Positions 35,192 through 47,755 of a stretch of 64,000 bases of DNA are shown here, in pieces; within the stretch, counting starts at the first letter, position 1, and every line of letters begins with the position of its first letter. The position numbers and the translations under genes were made by a program. The notes below the pieces were generated by a model, which saw only the letters and a list, made by a program, of their open reading frames with translations, was not told the origin of the DNA and did no database searches. Source of the stretch: Fragilariopsis cylindrus CCMP1102 (taxonomy: Eukaryota; Bacillariophyta; Bacillariophyceae; Bacillariales; Bacillariaceae); contig FMBT01000297.1 in assembly GCA_900095095.1 (NCBI GenBank), forward strand, positions 372,001-436,000, in the 5' to 3' direction.

Positions 35192-36239
35192 ATGAAAATT
35201 GCTCGATGTACCCTTCGCAAATGGGCGACAACGACGACGACAGCGACGAGGTCCGCTAGAAGTAGCGTGGTTGCTTTTCCTACTTTTAGTTCAACGACCG
35301 CATCATCCTCATCATCACCCGTTGTAACGAATAATTTTTTACGAACTGCTATCATATCCAATAATAATCATCCCACATTCAACTGTCGTCGTCCATTTTC
35401 TTCTGAATCAACTAAATCGTCGTCGAAATCGGCATTATTAGAAATTTTAGCACGCGAAGAACAAGAAGAAGCAGAAATAGGAAATACAGAATTACCTACG
35501 GAATTATTAGAGTTAAAAACAACGATTGAAGAATCGTGGAAGATTGTGGAAGATGGTGCTACTACAGATCTATACAAGATTACTACCTCCAACAATGCAA
35601 AAATTCAAGTTAGTTTTCATTGTCAAGATACTATTGAGGCTGTTGACGTGGGTGAACTAGACTACGGCGATGAGGATGACGATGCTAATGACGAGGTATT
35701 GCATGAGGAGGAGGATAATGAGGAAGATTTCGACGATGAAGGTTCCTCACCTGTACGATTTACTGCTACTGTTACAAAAGCTGGTAACTCATTAGTCTTT
35801 GCTTGCTTTTCGGAACTTGGTCAAGTAAGAATCGAAGGTGTTTCTACTACTGCTAAATCCACCCCGGAATTTGTCCATGAGAATCAAGGTACACGTAAGT
35901 GACAGTTACATTTTTAAAAAATCGTTCACATTCATCACACCGTATTCCCAATATTCAATCAATACTTAACTTAATACAACAACACACTGATTTTTTCTGT
36001 CTATCTGTCTTTCGTTTCTTCTTTCTTTCATTTTTGAATAAATAGTCCCAAAAATTGAATATCAAGGTCCAGACTATACAGAACTTGCAGAAGATCTTCA
36101 AGAATCATTAGCAGCTTATTTAGATGAGGAATGTGGTGTAAATTCTGATGTTGCAACCTTTATTGCTATGTTCACTGATTACAGAGAGGAGATACAATAC
36201 GTGGACTTTCTCAAACAGGCTCAATCAATTGTGTCCTAA
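35192..36239 (+). CDS. MAM33: Mitochondrial acidic matrix protein MAM33/p32 family
   Basis: Homologue of yeast Mam33 and human p32/gC1qR, doughnut-shaped trimeric acidic proteins of the mitochondrial matrix linked to mitoribosome and translation functions. The basic Ser/Thr-rich leader (MKIARCTLRKW .. RRPFSSES) looks like a mitochondrial presequence. The mature part shows the MAM33 pattern: an N-terminal helix, beta-strands separated by an Asp/Glu insertion (about 35650-35740), and a C-terminal helical end ELAEDLQESLAAYLDEECGV and FLKQAQSIVS. The intron 35895-36045 (GTAAGT..AATAG) is in phase, giving 298 residues. The ATG at 35192 is the first in frame. Intact. Confidence 0.85.
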
Positions 36240-36620
36240 TAAATAAATGAATAGAGCTATGTACGACACGTACAAATTAGAACTGCATGTGCTTTGAGTT
36301 AGAGCCAACCTTTTTAGAATGTTAGCGTTGTCTAACCAGTAGTAGAAAGTATTTCTAGAAAATTGCATTTTAAACTTAATATAAAAACGAAACAAAAGAA
36401 AATGGAGAATGGGTATATGCTAATCTATGATAGCTAGTTCCTAGAGTAGTTATGTTGTTGTTACTTCTATCATTTATAGGATATTGATTTTTTGTTGCTG
36501 TCGTCGTCGTAAGTATCATCTGTGCATGCATTATTATTATTGTAATCACAGGAAAAAATTATAGTATAATACACACATTAGAATCAAATCTGGAGGACGC
36601 TTTTCATATCAAATAGTAAG
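36240..36620. other. Convergent intergenic region
   Basis: 3' region between MAM33 and the C2CD5 homologue. No gene recognised. Confidence 0.4.
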
Positions 36621-39600
36621 TTAAAACGTAGTAGAACGTCTTCGACCACTACCGGCACTACTGCTACTGCGTCTTTGACCTCTCACACGCGTTGGTTTAT
36701 CGTCTCTTTGGTACTCAACTTTCACGGCAGAACCACTACCGTACGTTCGTTTTTTTTGTAAGTTGTAAAAGTTTCGTGTTGTGTAGTGTAGTGTATGGTA
36801 CGAGTGATCAGAGTTTTACGTCGTGAGAAGAAAAATTGCAAATATAAAACGAAAAAAATTCTGCTAACAAAAAAACCAAAACAAAATGAACAACCGATCA
36901 CACCTTACCTAAGCGAAATGACGTTGTATACTTGAGATTTGTAAACTCGTCCACCGGATTCAGCAGGTACAGCATGATATGCTATAAGGCAAGATGACAC
37001 AAGATTTGGCGATGAGGCAAAAAAAGAACAGAATAATAACGAAAAGACAGGGAACGAACGAACAATGAAGAGATAAAACTAATTCTCGTTCGTCTCAATA
37101 CTTACCTAGCATAGCATTTCCGCCCAATGACAAGACGTGGGCACGAGCAATTGCATTGCATTCCGTGACAAACCTATGAAACTCAGCTGCCTCCAAGCCG
37201 CTAGACTCGCGAATGAAATGCATCGATACCGTCCCAAGGTATTCCACGATTCTACCACCAGTTACGTGATGTAATGGTGTAAGCTCAACTGGGATTTCTG
37301 CCACATCAATAACATGGTCGATACTTGAGTTGATCGATCGTAAGGACATATTTGGACTATGGATATAGTGTTGTAGGTTGTTTGAGATTTGGTACCAAGT
37401 GCCCGATCGGAACATTCCTCAGAATACTAAGTGCCGAAAACGTTGGTGTACCAGGAGTTTCAGTTGGGGATGTCTTTGTTCCTTCGGTCTTACTACGTGA
37501 TAAGAAGGATGATTTTGGTGAGAGCAGGTCTACCAAAGACGAGCGTTTGGGACTGCGATTACCAAGATCTGAAGGGGACAATAATGGGGTAAGATGTGGA
37601 GACGATATTGTCAATTTGTCTCCCAGTCCAACTGGCGATTTTTCATTGTTCGTCGGACTTCTTGAATCCATTGACGTAATTGACGTATCAAAGAACTCTC
37701 GAGACGACGAGTCAAATCCCAAATGTGTTCGTTTCATTTCTTCACTAAGTTGGTCTACAATAACAGTCGAACGGCTGCTTTCAATTTTTGGCCTAAAAAG
37801 ACGAGATACTCCACTCTCAACAACTTCGGCGAGCTCTCTTAGTTCCTTATCCTCTCTTCTACGGATTTCTAGTTCATCCAAAAACGTACTATCTGATACT
37901 GCGCTATCGTCTTCGTCAATTGTATCACTCGCTATGAGTTTCTTTCTAAAACAACCTTCCCAGTACATACAAGTTCGATCATATCATCAGGTGTGAGATT
38001 GACTTGTGTCGAACCCCACAACAACTGCCGGTGCGACGTCCTTAACTTGATCTGTGAGCCTTGCGAATAATTCTTGGAACAGACCCGAAAATAGTAGATT
38101 ACTACGAGTCCCACGAAGCGCTGCTGGATTCCATTTAAACCGAAGCATCGACATCAGCATCTGACCAGCCACAGTTTCTTGTCCCCTGCCACCATCACCT
38201 AAACCAAAATCTCTATTAAAAGAAGGGAGGAATCGGGTGAGAATTAATTTCAATTGGATTTTCGTTCCAAAACATTTTTCGTTTCCATGCACAACTTACG
38301 GCATGTATTGGCAAGTTGTTATGCGGATACTAGGTGGAAGCTGTTTATCTACTAGTATACTGAGTATATCCTCATCAGTTTCATCGTCAATCTCCAGTAC
38401 AAAAGGAGCCTTATCATCACGATACATCCTGCGTTTGCGTCGTCTTTGGGGGCCTCTTCCTTTGTTAGACATGTGTCGGTCTGCTTCTGCGTTTGCTTCG
38501 AGATCGTCGATAAATTCCATGTCCAGTCTTTTGCCGTCTCGTATACTACCATCTAGGTCACTTGCTACTGAAGCAACATCTGTACCCGAGACGAAAATAT
38601 CTTCAAACTCAACACTTACGTTGTCTTCTGTGTCAACACCAACGCCCGATGACCCGGTAGTAACTGCGTCAACCTTTTCGAGGTGGCTTTTCGAGTTTTG
38701 CGAACCACCAGATTCCTTATCACTCTCGGAGTCATCGCTAGAGCTACTCGATGAGCTACTCGAAGATGAGCTCGAAGACGAAGAGCTTTCGGATGACGAT
38801 GACGACGCACCATCCTCATCATTAATATATTGATTTCCCGGACCACTGACAGAAATTGTGTTCATCTCGAATGCGTCAGAAGCACCTCGAGGTTTTGTCT
38901 CCAATCCAGGATGAGTTTTGGATTCCTTCCGGCGAGTTCTATCCTTTCTGCGTTGTTCTCGTTGTAATCGTGCCTCTGCTCTAACTGCCGATCGTCGTAT
39001 TTGAGCCTGTTTGCTTTTAAATCGTCGCTTTCGAACGCGTTCAACGTGACGTTGAGCTGCAGTCAGAAGTCGTTGTCTATTTTTTGCCGATATTTTTTCA
39101 ATTTGTTTCTGGAGTTTAACAAGTTGGTGATCCTCTTCGTCTTGTACAGCGATCGTTCTAGATATCTCAAGAATTCTGGGGCTTGGCATAGCTGTACAGT
39201 AGACGGCAGTAGCAGTCACTGTGGATATAATAAGTGATCGTCCTACATCAACTTCATTCTTTAGGGAAAAAGCTGCATTTCTTCCAAGGACCTTAAGCTT
39301 AAGCATCAGCTGGCGTGCCAATTCATACTCTAAAAGGGAAGGGCTTCGCTCACAGCCAATGCATCGCTCTCACTGTTTTTTTCTGGTGGACGTGATCTAC
39401 ATACCCTAGCTTGGATGAAAACACCAGGCCCACGGATTGGAAGTCGCGCCGGTGGTTCGCAAGTTGCAAGGAGGACCTCAGGTACCCACTTTTTGCCACA
39501 AAGCATGCACGGAACTAGTTTCATATTCGTAAAGGGTGCTAGCCGATGATGATACGGAACATGACAGAAAGAGCACGGCTTTGCATCTCTCGCTCGTATG

Positions 39601-41504
39601 ATACGTCGGCTTTTTGTTGGAAATCGCTTCCCTCCAGAAATACTTGAATAGCTCGTCTCGTTGGCGGTGGAATGTACACTAGTTCGGTGGTCTGTACTAT
39701 TTTTTGTCCCAGCTCTCCCTCCTGCCGCCCTTCTCATCCTACGATCAATTCGTTCACATCGATTTGATACCCGTTGACGCTTTTTGATAATAGATTGTTC
39801 CTTGGTTGTATAAATCGATCCATCCCCTGATTCTTGTACATCATGTCGGCGTTGGTCTGGATCTGGATAACTATCCCATAACCTTGGTTGATGTTGCAGA
39901 TACATATCTGGCAAGCCACGGACGGAACAAGCAGTCCCGGTGATAGACAATACGGCTACATCCTCGTGAATTGTCGAAGCTTCTAGATATCCAACAACAT
40001 GCGAACAGCACAGAATCTTTGCATGTGATCTAATTTCATCTCTTAACTCCGTCCACCACGAATCTCTTTGCTCTTGATCGGAAAGCTTGCTAGCTAAATT
40101 ACCCAAATACTTCACACTTCGAGCCGTTACTAAACCACCGATACGGACTCTAACTCGAGGATCGAAATCTCTCAGTGTCAATAATTGGACTTCATCATCA
40201 TCATTCGCGTGATGGTGTGATTCTGGGAGTGCTAAAGTAGTACCAAAAGTAGGCCGTCGCGTCGTCGAGGGGTGTTCATCATCATCCTCATCGTCATCAT
40301 CATACTCTTGTTCGGAGTTGATAGTCCCTCCTCGACGGCGCAATTGCAATTGTAATAAATTGTGTTTTTGACGTTGTTGGTGTTGTTGTCTTCGTTCTAA
40401 TCGGACACACGTTCCGTACGTTCTTGCGACGATACCCGAGTCTCCCTCCACGTCGAAGTTTTGATAATAACCCAAGACAGCGTTCCCTCCTTTATCTAGT
40501 ACTTGTTTACACATTTTTCTTCGAACAGCAGCGTCAAGTAAGTATAATAGGGTTTGTCGAGTTTCATGAGAAAGTTTAGATTTTCGAAGATTACTTGAAG
40601 GGCTGAAACTTGTGTTGTTATTGTTGTCTAAAAATTCTGGATCATCCGCAACGACTAACTCTTCAACGAAACCAAAAATATGCGAAACATAAAAACCCGA
40701 TGCAGGATCTAGAGTTGAAAATGGAAATAGTTGTACACCAGCCGAAGAGTCACGAAAGGGATTAACATCACCAATAAAATTTAACTTCACACTCAATTCA
40801 AGTTCACCTCTAACTCCAGAATTTGTATGATAAAGAGGAAAAAATCCAGACAACATCCCTGCCGCCGTTTGACTGTCAGAGGGTTTTAATTCGTCGTGGT
40901 CGTCCTTCGATGCAGTTTGAGTTAAAAGTGGATTTAAATCAATATAAACCAATCCGATTGATTCATCTGTACCAAGTGCGTCCGAATCACAAACTTTAAA
41001 AATAAGAGGTTCATCCTGCAGCAAGGCATCATTCGAAACATCGAATCGAAATTCTTATAATCAAATAATAATAATAATAAAGCAAGAATTTGTATAAACA
41101 ATCGACGTAGAAACGTGAGATTTAATGATCGAATAAATGACTATGATACTTCAATAAATATGATTTTTCTTTTTCTTACCCTCGTCCCACACGGGATTGA
41201 GTGTTCTTCGACACACTTTCGTTTTTTGTTGGTATCGTTTTTGCTTTTCTTGTCCCGATTCTTCCTCTTGATCAGTTAGATTGACATGTCCGCCTAATGT
41301 AACTACAACGTATGCATCCGTACTTGGAGGTGAAGCAGATCCCATATTATTACGTAAATTATTTATACGATTCGTCGTTGTTGTTGTCAACAACCCTCCA
41401 ACATTATTGCTACTACCTCCTCGACCACCACCCGCCGAGGATACATGATCCATAACGGGCAAGTTTCTCGCCGATTTGATTCGTACTTTTACAGTCGATG
41501 GCAT
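36621..41504 (-). CDS. C2CD5: C2CD5 (CDP138) homologue, C2 domain protein
   Basis: Homologue of human C2CD5/CDP138, a calcium- and lipid-binding C2 protein tied to insulin-stimulated GLUT4 vesicle fusion. Exons are about 41504-41180, 41053-38300, 38212-37106, 36981-36909 and 36735-36621, all GT-AG and in phase, for about 1,455 residues. The N-terminal C2 domain ([15 protein letters not shown] .. DAYVVVTLG .. LNPVWDEEFRFDV) leads into the family core ([64 protein letters not shown]). Further blocks are [36 protein letters not shown] and the end block [20 protein letters not shown]. Frame breaks near 39325 (T-run), 38015, 37948 (A-run) and 37370 are single-base. Poly-Ser and Arg-rich insertions (38690-39100) are lineage-specific. 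Its role in diatoms is unknown; membrane trafficking is the natural guess. Confidence 0.9.
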
Positions 41505-41748
41505 AATGACCTGATGGTTTAATTATATATGTATATATATATTTATCAGTAATATTCACATCTATTGATTAGATGGACGAAGGTGGGAAAGAGGGAGCAG
41601 GTATCATTGAAAAAAGAAATTGTATGATGTGATGGCATTCATTTTGTCATATTGATGTTGTGAAGCAGTATGTTCAATTTTGATACCAAAAATCAGTTTC
41701 GACAGTCGTGCGCAGAATAGAAGATCTCAAGGCAGGTACGCGCGTAAT

Positions 41749-42123
41749 TCAAGATACCGGAAGACGGCCCTGTCGTATTTTAGATTTTAGCCGGGGCGCT
41801 TTATTCTTATTTTTCCTCAAACAAAAAAGAGCATGATCTGCTTTTGAAATCTCACACACACTGCATGCGGAGTGTGTGCTCTCCATCAGACTGTACGCAC
41901 CGCCTACTACGGGGATCATAGCCAAGAGAGAGAGTTTCAGAGTGGTATTACAGTATGTGAGATGCTGCAGAGATGCAATTATTCTGAGTTTTGCATTAAT
42001 ACCTGAAGTAATTGCACAGGCAGGCATATTATGTAATATGACCTCTATAGATTCTTTTATATAGTTCTTGACTCCATGATTTTGTTCTTGGGGCTGTGAT
42101 GTGTTTGATCCTGTTGTCTTCAT
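41749..42123 (-). CDS. Small hypothetical protein
   Basis: An intact 124-codon ORF with ATG start between the C2CD5 and DUF2358-like genes, on the same strand. It encodes a weakly hydrophobic central stretch (LKLSLLAMIPVVGGAYSL) and a basic end. No family is recognised and no splice sites are needed. It may be a real small protein or a chance ORF. Confidence 0.35.
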   Translation of the reverse strand: MKTTGSNTSQPQEQNHGVKNYIKESIEVILHNMPACAITSGINAKLRIIASLQHLTYCNTTLKLSLLAMIPVVGGAYSLMESTHSACSVCEISKADHALFCLRKNKNKAPRLKSKIRQGRLPVS

Positions 42124-42468
42124 CTTAGTATAAAGGTTTCAAATTCTTGTCAGGTCTTGTCTTGTAAAAAATTAGAAAATTAGTGGAAGAATATAAGTAC
42201 TGTAGTACGAAATAATATGTATATTTATGTGAAACAATATTATATAATATTATATGTATGTTGATTTATTCTTTGTAAAAAATAGCACTTTATTTTCGAA
42301 TCAAATCAGAGCCTACTGTTACAAGGTTGTGTATCTTTGGGTTATTCCAAGATAGGTTATATACAAACATTCAAAATACAACTTTATAGGGCCACATTCT
42401 CTAGATTTTGTTGTTGTTTCTCTATTTAGGTTAAGAAATGAGTGAGTCATCTCATTCTTTCGCCTTTA
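42124..42468. other. Intergenic region
   Basis: Strongly AT-rich sequence with no gene or repeat recognised. Confidence 0.4.
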
Positions 42469-43510
42469 TCATCCATCATCATCATCATCATTGTTGCTGT
42501 TCGGCCAAATTCGATTGGCAATTTTGGGTAGAAATGTACAACAGAATACTTTAAGTGCGGAAGAATCCCAACTTTCTTCGTGACAATAAATTAAACCCTC
42601 GTCGTCGATATGATATATTGTCTTACCGGATAGTGTTGGTAGAATTGGCCTCCATGGAAGTCTCAACTTACCGCGGAGTTTCCATCGCGCAACTAGCGCA
42701 ATATTTGTTTCCTCTTCCTCCTCTAATTCTTCTTTAACTCTTTGCTGTGTTGTTGTTGTTGTTGTTGTTGTTGGTATTGTTATTCTGTATTATTTCTAGC
42801 GATTCAAGCTCAGTCGAACTGGAATGATAGTCAAAGAGATGAGTAGCTACTCCAACATACTTTCGAAGGCCTGAAAGGGGCAAGTCAGGATCGGGTCCAA
42901 GGAATAAAGCATCATCTCGATAAATAGCCGTCGTCAATTTTCCTGTTATGTAATATCCCTTACCCGTTTCTGCCTTCCATCGTTCAGAAATATTCCTGAA
43001 GTTGTTTCGGTGATAAACCCTTATATTTGACTTTATTGAGTTTATTGTTAGTACCAGCCGGTCGATGCGCTTGGGGAGCTCCCATTAGATGCCAACGTTC
43101 TTTTCGTATTATTGTATGTTTCATCAAACCTTCATCATGTCTAAACTATCACCATACCGTCTCCGGAAGAAAGGACACTTGATAGATTGAGATGAACTAT
43201 ACCAACGATCTAGTTTGGACATAGACCAGGCTTCTAATGGAGAGAATGTTAATACCTTTGGGTCCGCATTTTGTGTCGTCATTGTTGGGGCTGCAAAATG
43301 GTTTGCTGATAGGAAATTGAGCGGTCGAGAAAGAAGGGATGATGATTCTATTTTAACTTCCGAGTTTTTTCGAACAACAACATTATTAGTTAGTTCATTA
43401 TCGATTTGCATTGTTTCTGTATTCATATCATTGGGGAGTGACGGTATTATTTCTTCTTTACCAGCGATGAGACTTTTCGTGGCATCCTTAATCTCGTCAA
43501 TATATTATCA
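42469..43510 (-). CDS. DUF2358/SnoaL-like fold protein
   Basis: The C-terminal part resembles DUF2358, a SnoaL-like (NTF2-fold) family common in plants, algae and cyanobacteria: AIYRDDALFLGPDPDLPLSG, LRKYVGVATHLFDY, IALVARWKLRGKLRLPWRP and SGKTIYHIDDEGLIYCHEES. A N-terminal ~130-residue part (FSPLEAWSMSKLDRWYSSSQ) has no recognised domain. An Asn tract (about 42745-42770) and a C-terminal Asp tract are present. The start is uncertain: the frame runs open from about 43500 (IDEIKDATKSLIAGKEEIIP) just after a stop, so a short break or missing exon is likely. At least two further frame changes lie near 43130-43010 and 42735. No enzymatic activity can be assigned. Confidence 0.6.
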
Positions 43511-44087
43511 TTGATCACAACATATCCATGTACATCTTGAAAAGAATCAAAAAGGAGATAAACAAACAAAATGAATTGTTTTCTCCTATTTCGATGGATA
43601 CAATTTTCGTGCTTCATCATTCTCTAGTAAAACTATTACTGTTTGATTACAGAAGACAAAAAAGATAAAAATTAAAACGATATGGATGTTCCCGTAAAAG
43701 ATAGAGGAAAGACGTCAGCGTACGTGAGATGACCCTCTATTGATAATGTACCGTATTGAATATGATGTGATGAAGATGTTCAGTATAAATTGGTTTTTTT
43801 CTTATAATAATGCTGGCAGTCCAAATAAAGGCTTGGCTTTTAATGAGATGTGCGAAGGAGCGGTCCCTTTAGTTCTTTTGCAGTACATCTCTGATTCTTT
43901 GATTTTTACTGTACACTGCCTTATTTTTGTGACGTTATGAAGTAGTGGTGTATTGAATCGACGTGTTTGAAGAAGTGTGTACGACGGACCAGAAGAATTA
44001 CCCAGCTGGAAAAATAGTGTCATCACAAAATAAACTAATTACAAAGACACATCATTGGTGAAGTATTTTTTCTTTCTCGAACAGCTG

Positions 44088-44348
44088 CCTATTTTTGTTT
44101 ATTCGTGTCGTGCATTTACCGTATTTTGTATTTAAAAACAAGTGCTTCGCTTTTTTTTTGACGCGCTAGTGAGGGATTTATGCAGAGGGCGCATGTCAAA
44201 AAAAATGAAGCACTCTACTTACAGTAGAAGGAAAAACCGAAAGAAACAATAAGGAAGGTAGGGCTTATATGATACGAGGGCGATTCTGACGGATGAGGAA
44301 AAGCATAACGGTTGCCTATTTTTATTCGTGTCGTTCATTTACCGTATT
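44088..44348. repeat. Pair of ~40-bp direct repeats
   Basis: GCCTATTTTT..TATTCGTGTCGT(G/T)CATTTACCGTATT occurs at about 44088-44125 and again at about 44315-44348, flanking the hairpin. The copies differ by a few bases and a short gap. Confidence 0.7.
44142..44213. repeat. Imperfect inverted repeat (hairpin)
   Basis: GTGCTTC plus a T-run plus GACGCGC at the left is mirrored by GCGCATGTC plus an A-run plus GAAGCAC at the right, about 25-bp arms around a 20-bp loop. It could be a small MITE, a folded RNA or a terminator-like structure. Confidence 0.65.
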
Positions 44349-44683
44349 ACTATTTAACATCACGCATATTTTGATGTCGCATCACCGATCATTGTTCTGT
44401 AGACGCAGGATTCAAAATATTATCCATCAACCAAACACGACGACGACGACGACGACTAATACAACTTATTCCTCCGATACGGCTAGGATGCTAATGCTGA
44501 TACCGACGGTACTGAGTATATATTGTAAATTCTGATAGCGACGAGAAGACGAACGGTCGCGAGGATGATATGGTAATGATAATAAAAGTAAGAATAAAAA
44601 AGAAGAAGGCCATTATCGAATAATTCAACAGGCAATCGATTACAGGAGGTGATAGTTACAATGATGGTAATAATTCTTCGTTT

Positions 44684-45892
44684 ATGCATAACTGTATGGA
44701 TCATGAGGAATTTTTACACATCAAAGAATATTTGGATTCAATAAATAATTTTGATATCAAATTTTGTCAAATCCGATTATTGAATGCTTTTGTCTTTTTG
44801 CTGGGTAGTGCTTTATATGTATGTATGGACGCATTGCCATATTCTGGATTGTACAGAAGACCAACTGCTGCTGATGATGATTATTATGAAACTGATACAA
44901 ATGGGTGGATTAACAATATTCGATAGTATATTTTTTGCTGCGATTATGTTTATATTACAGCCTTGATTGATTTTTATTTAGTTTACTTGGTTGGCTCACG
45001 ATCTGATGAAGCACAAATGCAAATTGTTAATCGTCAAGAGGCAATGTCTCGCGCAAGGAAACGTTCTTCACGACAAGATGGTACATTAATGGGATTACCT
45101 TGTACGCCTGTTTCTATGTACGATATAGATTCAGAAGACGACGATCATCGCGATATGGATCATCCCAATAGACAATATTGTCGCAAGTTTCGAAAACTGA
45201 TTTCGAAGTTTCGAGGATCGATTTCGATGGTTACTTTGGTATGTTGGGCATTACTGCTTGGTGGAATTACTGGATGTATATCTGCTGTATTTATAGTGAA
45301 GCATGTTCTTATATCTGACATCTTTAATGCGATAAGTGTACACCTATTCTTTATCCAAGCATGCGTTATGATATATGCGCGCTTATGTGCTAGTTCTTCA
45401 AGCAATTCCAACCGTATCGACGATGACAACAACAGCAATATCAATGAAGATGATGATGATAATGATGATGATGATGACAGTATGATGATATTCATATCAA
45501 GATGGATGCTAATTGGTGGAGATTTTTCGTTTGCTTTAGGTGCATCGATTGATGTAGCTTATAGTTATGTTTATATCTTTAGGATGATTAATTCGGATTA
45601 TTTCAAGCAAGCTGTTGCAACACTTTTGTCTGGTATTCTATGGCTACTCGCTTCTATAACGTATCTAAGTGTAGCATTGTACGATTACTACATCCTCAAG
45701 AGAGAAATTAGGAAAGAACTCGATTCTTTAGTATTATTGTCATTGCATATGAGATTATCATCTTCTATGCCACCGAAAACACATCATATGACTGAATCCA
45801 ATCCTACTACCACTGAAGTTCATGATACAAGCAACGATAGCAACGATGATGATGATGATGATGATAATATCAAGCGAGATTCTTGCCTTTAA
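44684..45892 (+). CDS. Six-helix membrane protein of unknown function
   Basis: Unrecognised multi-pass protein. Predicted helices are LLNAFVFLLGSALYV, FFAAIMFILQ/ALIDFYLVYLV (across a one-base break near 44925-44960), MVTLVCWALLLGGITGCISA, NAISVHLFFIQACVMIYARL, GGDFSFALGASIDVAYSYVY and AVATLLSGILWLLASITYLS. The second loop is basic with a DSEDDDHRD stretch; the fourth loop and C-terminus are Asp tracts. The ATG at 44684 is the first usable start, but polar sequence with further breaks lies just upstream, so the N-terminus may be longer. No transporter signature is seen. Confidence 0.65.
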
Positions 45893-46436
45893 GTATCAAC
45901 TATGGGTGACGTATACATAATAGAATGAATGTTTATCACGATACACGTGCAATTTGTATTGTCTGCAAATTGTGCTATTTAAAAAAACAAAATACATATA
46001 TAAACCAATGAACAATCAGCGGATATACTGTAAGTAACTTCCAGCCCACCAATAAAAGAAATGACAGTGAAAGGGTCAAAAGGTTACGCCCCCTTCTGAC
46101 ACGATTTTTCATATATGTAGATAACTATAAGATGTTGTTGATATACAGTATAAAACAGTCCTTTGTTTTGTTTTCTAAGCATGTTACAGTATAGTATCAG
46201 TATAGGATCAGTATAGTATCAGTATAGTACTTACTATAGTGTTTATTATAGTAGCCTACTTACTATAGTACTATCTATAGTATAGTATAGATAATCGATT
46301 ATACCTGCCTCAAAAATGTTTACTCAATATTGCGTGATATTATTGTCAACTACAAATGGTATTTTCGTGTAAAATAATTACAGAGTAGATTTTTTCGGAA
46401 TTTGATTTAATGCGGATTTCTAGTCATGTTTGTCAA
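45893..46436. other. Convergent intergenic region with TATAG repeats
   Basis: At about 46188-46290 the unit AGTATAGTATC and its relatives repeat in both orientations (AGTATAG and CTATAGTA), which would allow folding. Otherwise nothing recognised. Confidence 0.5.
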
Positions 46437-47723
46437 TCATTCATCTTCGTCGTCACTCACAGAAATAATTCGTCTCTTCGAAACCTTACGTTCTCTTTTT
46501 GATTGCTTCTGATGGCTGTGTTTCTTTCCCTCGTTGTGACTACTTTCTTCTGAATCAACCATGCTGAATTCACAGTCGTCGCTCTCATCGTCTGCTTTTT
46601 CCTTGGTATCTTTTACGGGAAATTCGTGACCAAGTTTACTTGTACCGTGACCAAGAGTATCAGCACAGGAACTACAAATCCAGTCACCATCGGGAATCGC
46701 ACTCAATCCTAAACATGTAATATGAAAGCTCCGTCGACATCCTTCCGAATGATCACCGCCATCACATATAAGAAGTTCTCCTCCTTGTCCACACAAGTTA
46801 CATTCGTCTTGGCTCATCGCGTCTTCGTCTTCGACACCAAACTCAACGAAGCCATCGTTTTCATATTCGCCTGTATCACGTCCACCTACACCATAAACAA
46901 ATTTGTTGTCTTCGGATTCGTCACTATCATCGGTGCAGTTACTACCTTCCTCATCTCTAAAAGTAGCTTCAACATCCTTGCTTCCCATCGTACGTTCTGA
47001 GGTTGCCAACTTCTGAAGACCTTCTTTGGATATCTCAAGGATGAGTTCAAGCCCCGTCTCCGCGTGATGAAAAGAAAACGTAGATGAGTGTTTCTTGACA
47101 TCTAATCTTAAAGAAAAGACCACCGTACCTTTGGAACTGAGCTGTCGGCGGCTCACGGGAGTTGCATGACCGTTAGATGACAAAAGTGAAAAATCCACAA
47201 GCGAGGAAAATTGATCTTCCTTAGTGATGAATTCTTCATCGTCTCCGTTTTTTTTAACCAAGAATGGTATCCTGTCTTCGGCTTCATCTTCTTCCAAATG
47301 TAATAAACAAAGGGTAAAAACCACATTTTTTGTTTTATCCTTTTTGTCGTTATGGTGTTCGTCAGCGTCTTTAACTGCTTGTTGTATCGGTCCATATACA
47401 GCTAAAGCTAATCGCATCCGTTGGTCGTTGGAATCCACCACAACAGACCGTTTGATAAAGGTACCATCATCGTTACTACGACCATTCTTTGACAGGAGTG
47501 ACCACCGAGGAGACTCTTGGAGAGGTATAACAATCTCATATCCTCGAGAGTGCGAACCATCGTTTTCACCAGATATGGCTTTTTTTCGAAGCGCCAACCG
47601 CGCCCGCAATTCCTCGGAAAAAAGCGTAAGAACACAAGCCCTTAGGCTAGTGTTGACTCGCAAAGACTTACACCCTCCTCGATCACTCAGCTCGGTTCGA
47701 CAGGTGGGGCACTTCAGATGGGC

Positions 47724-47755
<32 letters not shown>

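Larger units (their letters stand above)
43511..44683. other. 1.17 kb intergenic region with hairpin and direct repeat
   Basis: Lies between divergent genes. Short ORFs on both strands at 43740-44030 overlap each other and look random. It holds three TACCGTA motifs (43749, 44117, 44340) and the hairpin and repeat listed separately. The 5' part of the six-helix membrane protein gene may reach back to about 44530. Confidence 0.4.

Noticed and set aside
41876-42064. Plus-strand ORF opposite the 124-codon hypothetical gene
   Set aside because: Shorter and entirely inside the longer ATG-started minus-strand frame.
43740-44026. Opposing small ORFs before the six-helix gene
   Set aside because: Mutually overlapping, short and without protein-like pattern; treated as chance.
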